DNA from: Bacteroidia bacterium
Lineage (GTDB): Bacteria > Bacteroidota > Bacteroidia > NS11-12g > UBA955
Assembly: GCA_014376345.1 (NCBI GenBank)
Contig: JACMRS010000143.1
Coordinates: forward strand, 1 to 6,382
Length of the DNA: 6,382 bases
Direction of reading: 5' to 3'
Position 1 is the first letter of the stretch; the number at the start of each line of letters is the position of its first letter. Made by a program: the position numbers and the translations under genes. The notes beneath the pieces are model-generated. The model was not told the DNA's origin. It searched no databases and saw nothing but the letters and a program-made list of their open reading frames with translations. Of the stretch, positions 5,486 through 6,382 are shown piece after piece.

Positions 5486-6137
5486 CCGTTTGAAGTATAT
5501 TTATCTTTCAGTATTCATAATAATTCTATTAGCGGGATGCAGGCATTCATCAAATGCAGTTATTGGAAACCCTGTTCAGAACATCTTTTACCATGGAGTA
5601 TCAAACCCTGTAGAAATTGCCGCTGAAGGTTACGATTGCGGAAAGATAGATCTTATTTGCACGAACGGAAAATTAACTAAAACAGGAGATTGCAATTATA
5701 TGTTTTCAGCCGACAGCTCAGACATGACTGAGCTAAAAGTTGTGAAAATATCCGGCCGCGATACGGTTGTCCTTAAAAGCAATAAATACAGGATCGATAA
5801 CATTGGGCTGGTGGCATATATGTCAGCAAACGATTCAAAAGAATTCCCGACTGGTATGATCAATAAAGGATTGTTTGAAAAGTGCTCTGATTTAAATATT
5901 AGAACTGAACTAAACTTCGCTATAGATGTTAAATTTAAAGTTAACAGCTATAATATCATCATAGTCAGGAATAACAGGATTCTTAATAATTTTATCTGTA
6001 GTACACCGAAGTTGAGTGAAGATGTGAAAAGTGCATTTTCGAAACTTCAGAAAGACGATGTAGTTTTGATAGCAGATATCACTGTAATTCACGGAACAAG
6101 GCAAAAAATTGCACCGCTTGAATTTATTATTCAATAA
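5478..6137 (+). CDS. Predicted lipoprotein resembling the C-terminal domains of GldM
   Basis: From TTG 5478 the 219-residue product begins with a basic, hydrophobic signal peptide ending in the lipobox LLAGC (Cys21), so it should be a lipid-anchored envelope protein. The mature part follows the plan of the last two periplasmic domains of GldM, the type IX secretion motor protein. NIFYHGVSNPVEIAAEG (35-51) matches GldM's 'vFYvGvdNPvsI' segment. A second domain, about 106-219, has LNFAIDVKFKVNSYNIII, FSKLQKDDVVLIADITV and a closing PLEFIIQ. Full GldM has an N-terminal membrane helix and four domains; here the first two are absent and replaced by a lipid anchor. The start is uncertain. TTG 5478 overlaps the upstream stop by 8 bp and follows purine-rich GGAAGGAAG (5463-5471); GTG 5451 would add nine residues and TTG 5490 (MKYIYLSVF) is also natural. 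There is no own promoter, so it should depend on the hydroxylase promoter. The GldM link is by eye, moderate confidence. Confidence 0.85.
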   Translation: MNSRLKYIYLSVFIIILLAGCRHSSNAVIGNPVQNIFYHGVSNPVEIAAEGYDCGKIDLICTNGKLTKTGDCNYMFSADSSDMTELKVVKISGRDTVVLKSNKYRIDNIGLVAYMSANDSKEFPTGMINKGLFEKCSDLNIRTELNFAIDVKFKVNSYNIIIVRNNRILNNFICSTPKLSEDVKSAFSKLQKDDVVLIADITVIHGTRQKIAPLEFIIQ

Positions 6138-6198
6138 ATCTGACTAATATTTTTTACAGGGGGGAAATTCCAAAACATTTAATAACTCCTTCGGGATA
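6138..6198. other. Short intergenic stretch after the lipoprotein gene
   Basis: No gene is seen. It changes from AT-rich sequence through a run of six G (6163-6168 area) into the GC-rich repeats. I find no convincing hairpin-plus-T-run terminator after the stop at 6135-6137. Confidence 0.4.
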
Positions 6199-6316
6199 AC
6201 GTAAGTACGGGTAGGCCTCGCGTCTACCCCACGCATCATGAATCAAGGACACCGCACGTAAGGGTAGGCCTCGCGTCTACCCCCACGCCTCATGTCTAAA
6301 AGGACACCGCACGTAA
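6199..6316. repeat. GC-rich repeat units of about 55 bp with internal inverted repeats
   Basis: Two full units and the start of a third follow each other. CGTAAG recurs at 6200, 6257 and 6312 (steps of 57 and 55 bp). Each full unit contains GGGTAG-N9-CTACCC (6209-6229 and 6262-6282), a six-base-pair hairpin with the identical nine-base centre GCCTCGCGT. A block of 20 bp beginning AAGGACACCGC is identical at 6245-6264 and 6300-6319. The GC-rich composition contrasts sharply with the AT-rich genes to the left. Confidence 0.85.
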
Positions 6317-6382
6317 GGGGGCTTCGCGTCTGTACGGATAGGCTTCGCGTCTGTACGGGTAGGCCTCGCGTCTGTACGGGTA
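6317..6382. repeat. 21-bp tandem repeat array continuing past the right edge
   Basis: After the third CGTAAG the unit changes to a 21-bp head-to-tail repeat built on GGCYTCGCGTCTGTACGG, with steps of exactly 21 bp (core GCYTCGCG at 6321, 6342 and 6363). The CTACCC arm of the longer units is replaced by CTGTACGG, which runs straight into the next unit. Copies differ only at a C/T in the core and a G/A before it, and the first is two bases shorter at its left end. The array is cut by the window edge, so its copy number is unknown. Confidence 0.85.

Noticed and set aside
5910..6134. A 74-codon minus-strand frame inside the lipoprotein gene
   Set aside because: It is fully antisense to the lipoprotein frame, with no motif or promoter of its own.
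6199..6382. Right-edge repeats considered as a CRISPR array
   Set aside because: The 21-bp copies are contiguous with no unique spacers, and the longer units have similar, not variable, intervening sequence; no cas gene is near.

Overview
The window reads as an AT-rich chromosomal segment of a Bacteroidota (Bacteroidetes) bacterium. Three things point there. The enolase and CarA sequences look Bacteroidota-like. Four genes carry the phylum's -7 promoter element TAnnTTTG immediately before the start codon. The last gene resembles the C-terminal part of GldM, a type IX secretion/gliding protein known from this phylum. No replication, phage or transposase gene is visible, and no tRNA or rRNA was recognised.

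Layout. Positions 1-1082 (-) hold the N-terminal 360 residues of enolase; its C-terminus lies beyond the left edge. Just upstream, with a 29-bp gap, is carA (- strand, ends 1112), the glutaminase subunit of carbamoyl-phosphate synthetase; the two are probably one transcript. A divergent promoter region (about 2204-2349) separates carA from a small stand-alone SET-domain protein (2350-2760, +). The SET gene converges on a GT22-family (ALG9/PIG-B-like) membrane glycosyltransferase (3092-4480, -). The 331 bp between them contain no gene but two copies of a structured repeat, each with a hairpin whose inner stem differs in sequence yet is fully paired in both copies. A second divergent promoter region (4481-4603) leads to an alkylglycerol-monooxygenase-like integral membrane di-iron hydroxylase (4604-5485, +). 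This is followed, with overlapping or abutting ends, by a lipoprotein that looks like the last two domains of GldM (to 6137, +). The final 245 bp are non-coding by eye and become a GC-rich tandem and inverted repeat block that runs off the right edge.

How the genes fit together. carA and eno are housekeeping genes. The other four encode a putative protein methyltransferase, a polyprenyl-sugar-dependent type glycosyltransferase, a lipid hydroxylase or ether-lipid-cleaving enzyme, and a cell-envelope lipoprotein. The last three act at or in membranes, but only the hydroxylase and lipoprotein are arranged like an operon, so no single pathway can be asserted. The most distinctive items are the hydroxylase/GldM-C-like lipoprotein pair, the near-leaderless promoter architecture with TTG starts, the covarying hairpin repeats, and the GC-rich array at the right edge.
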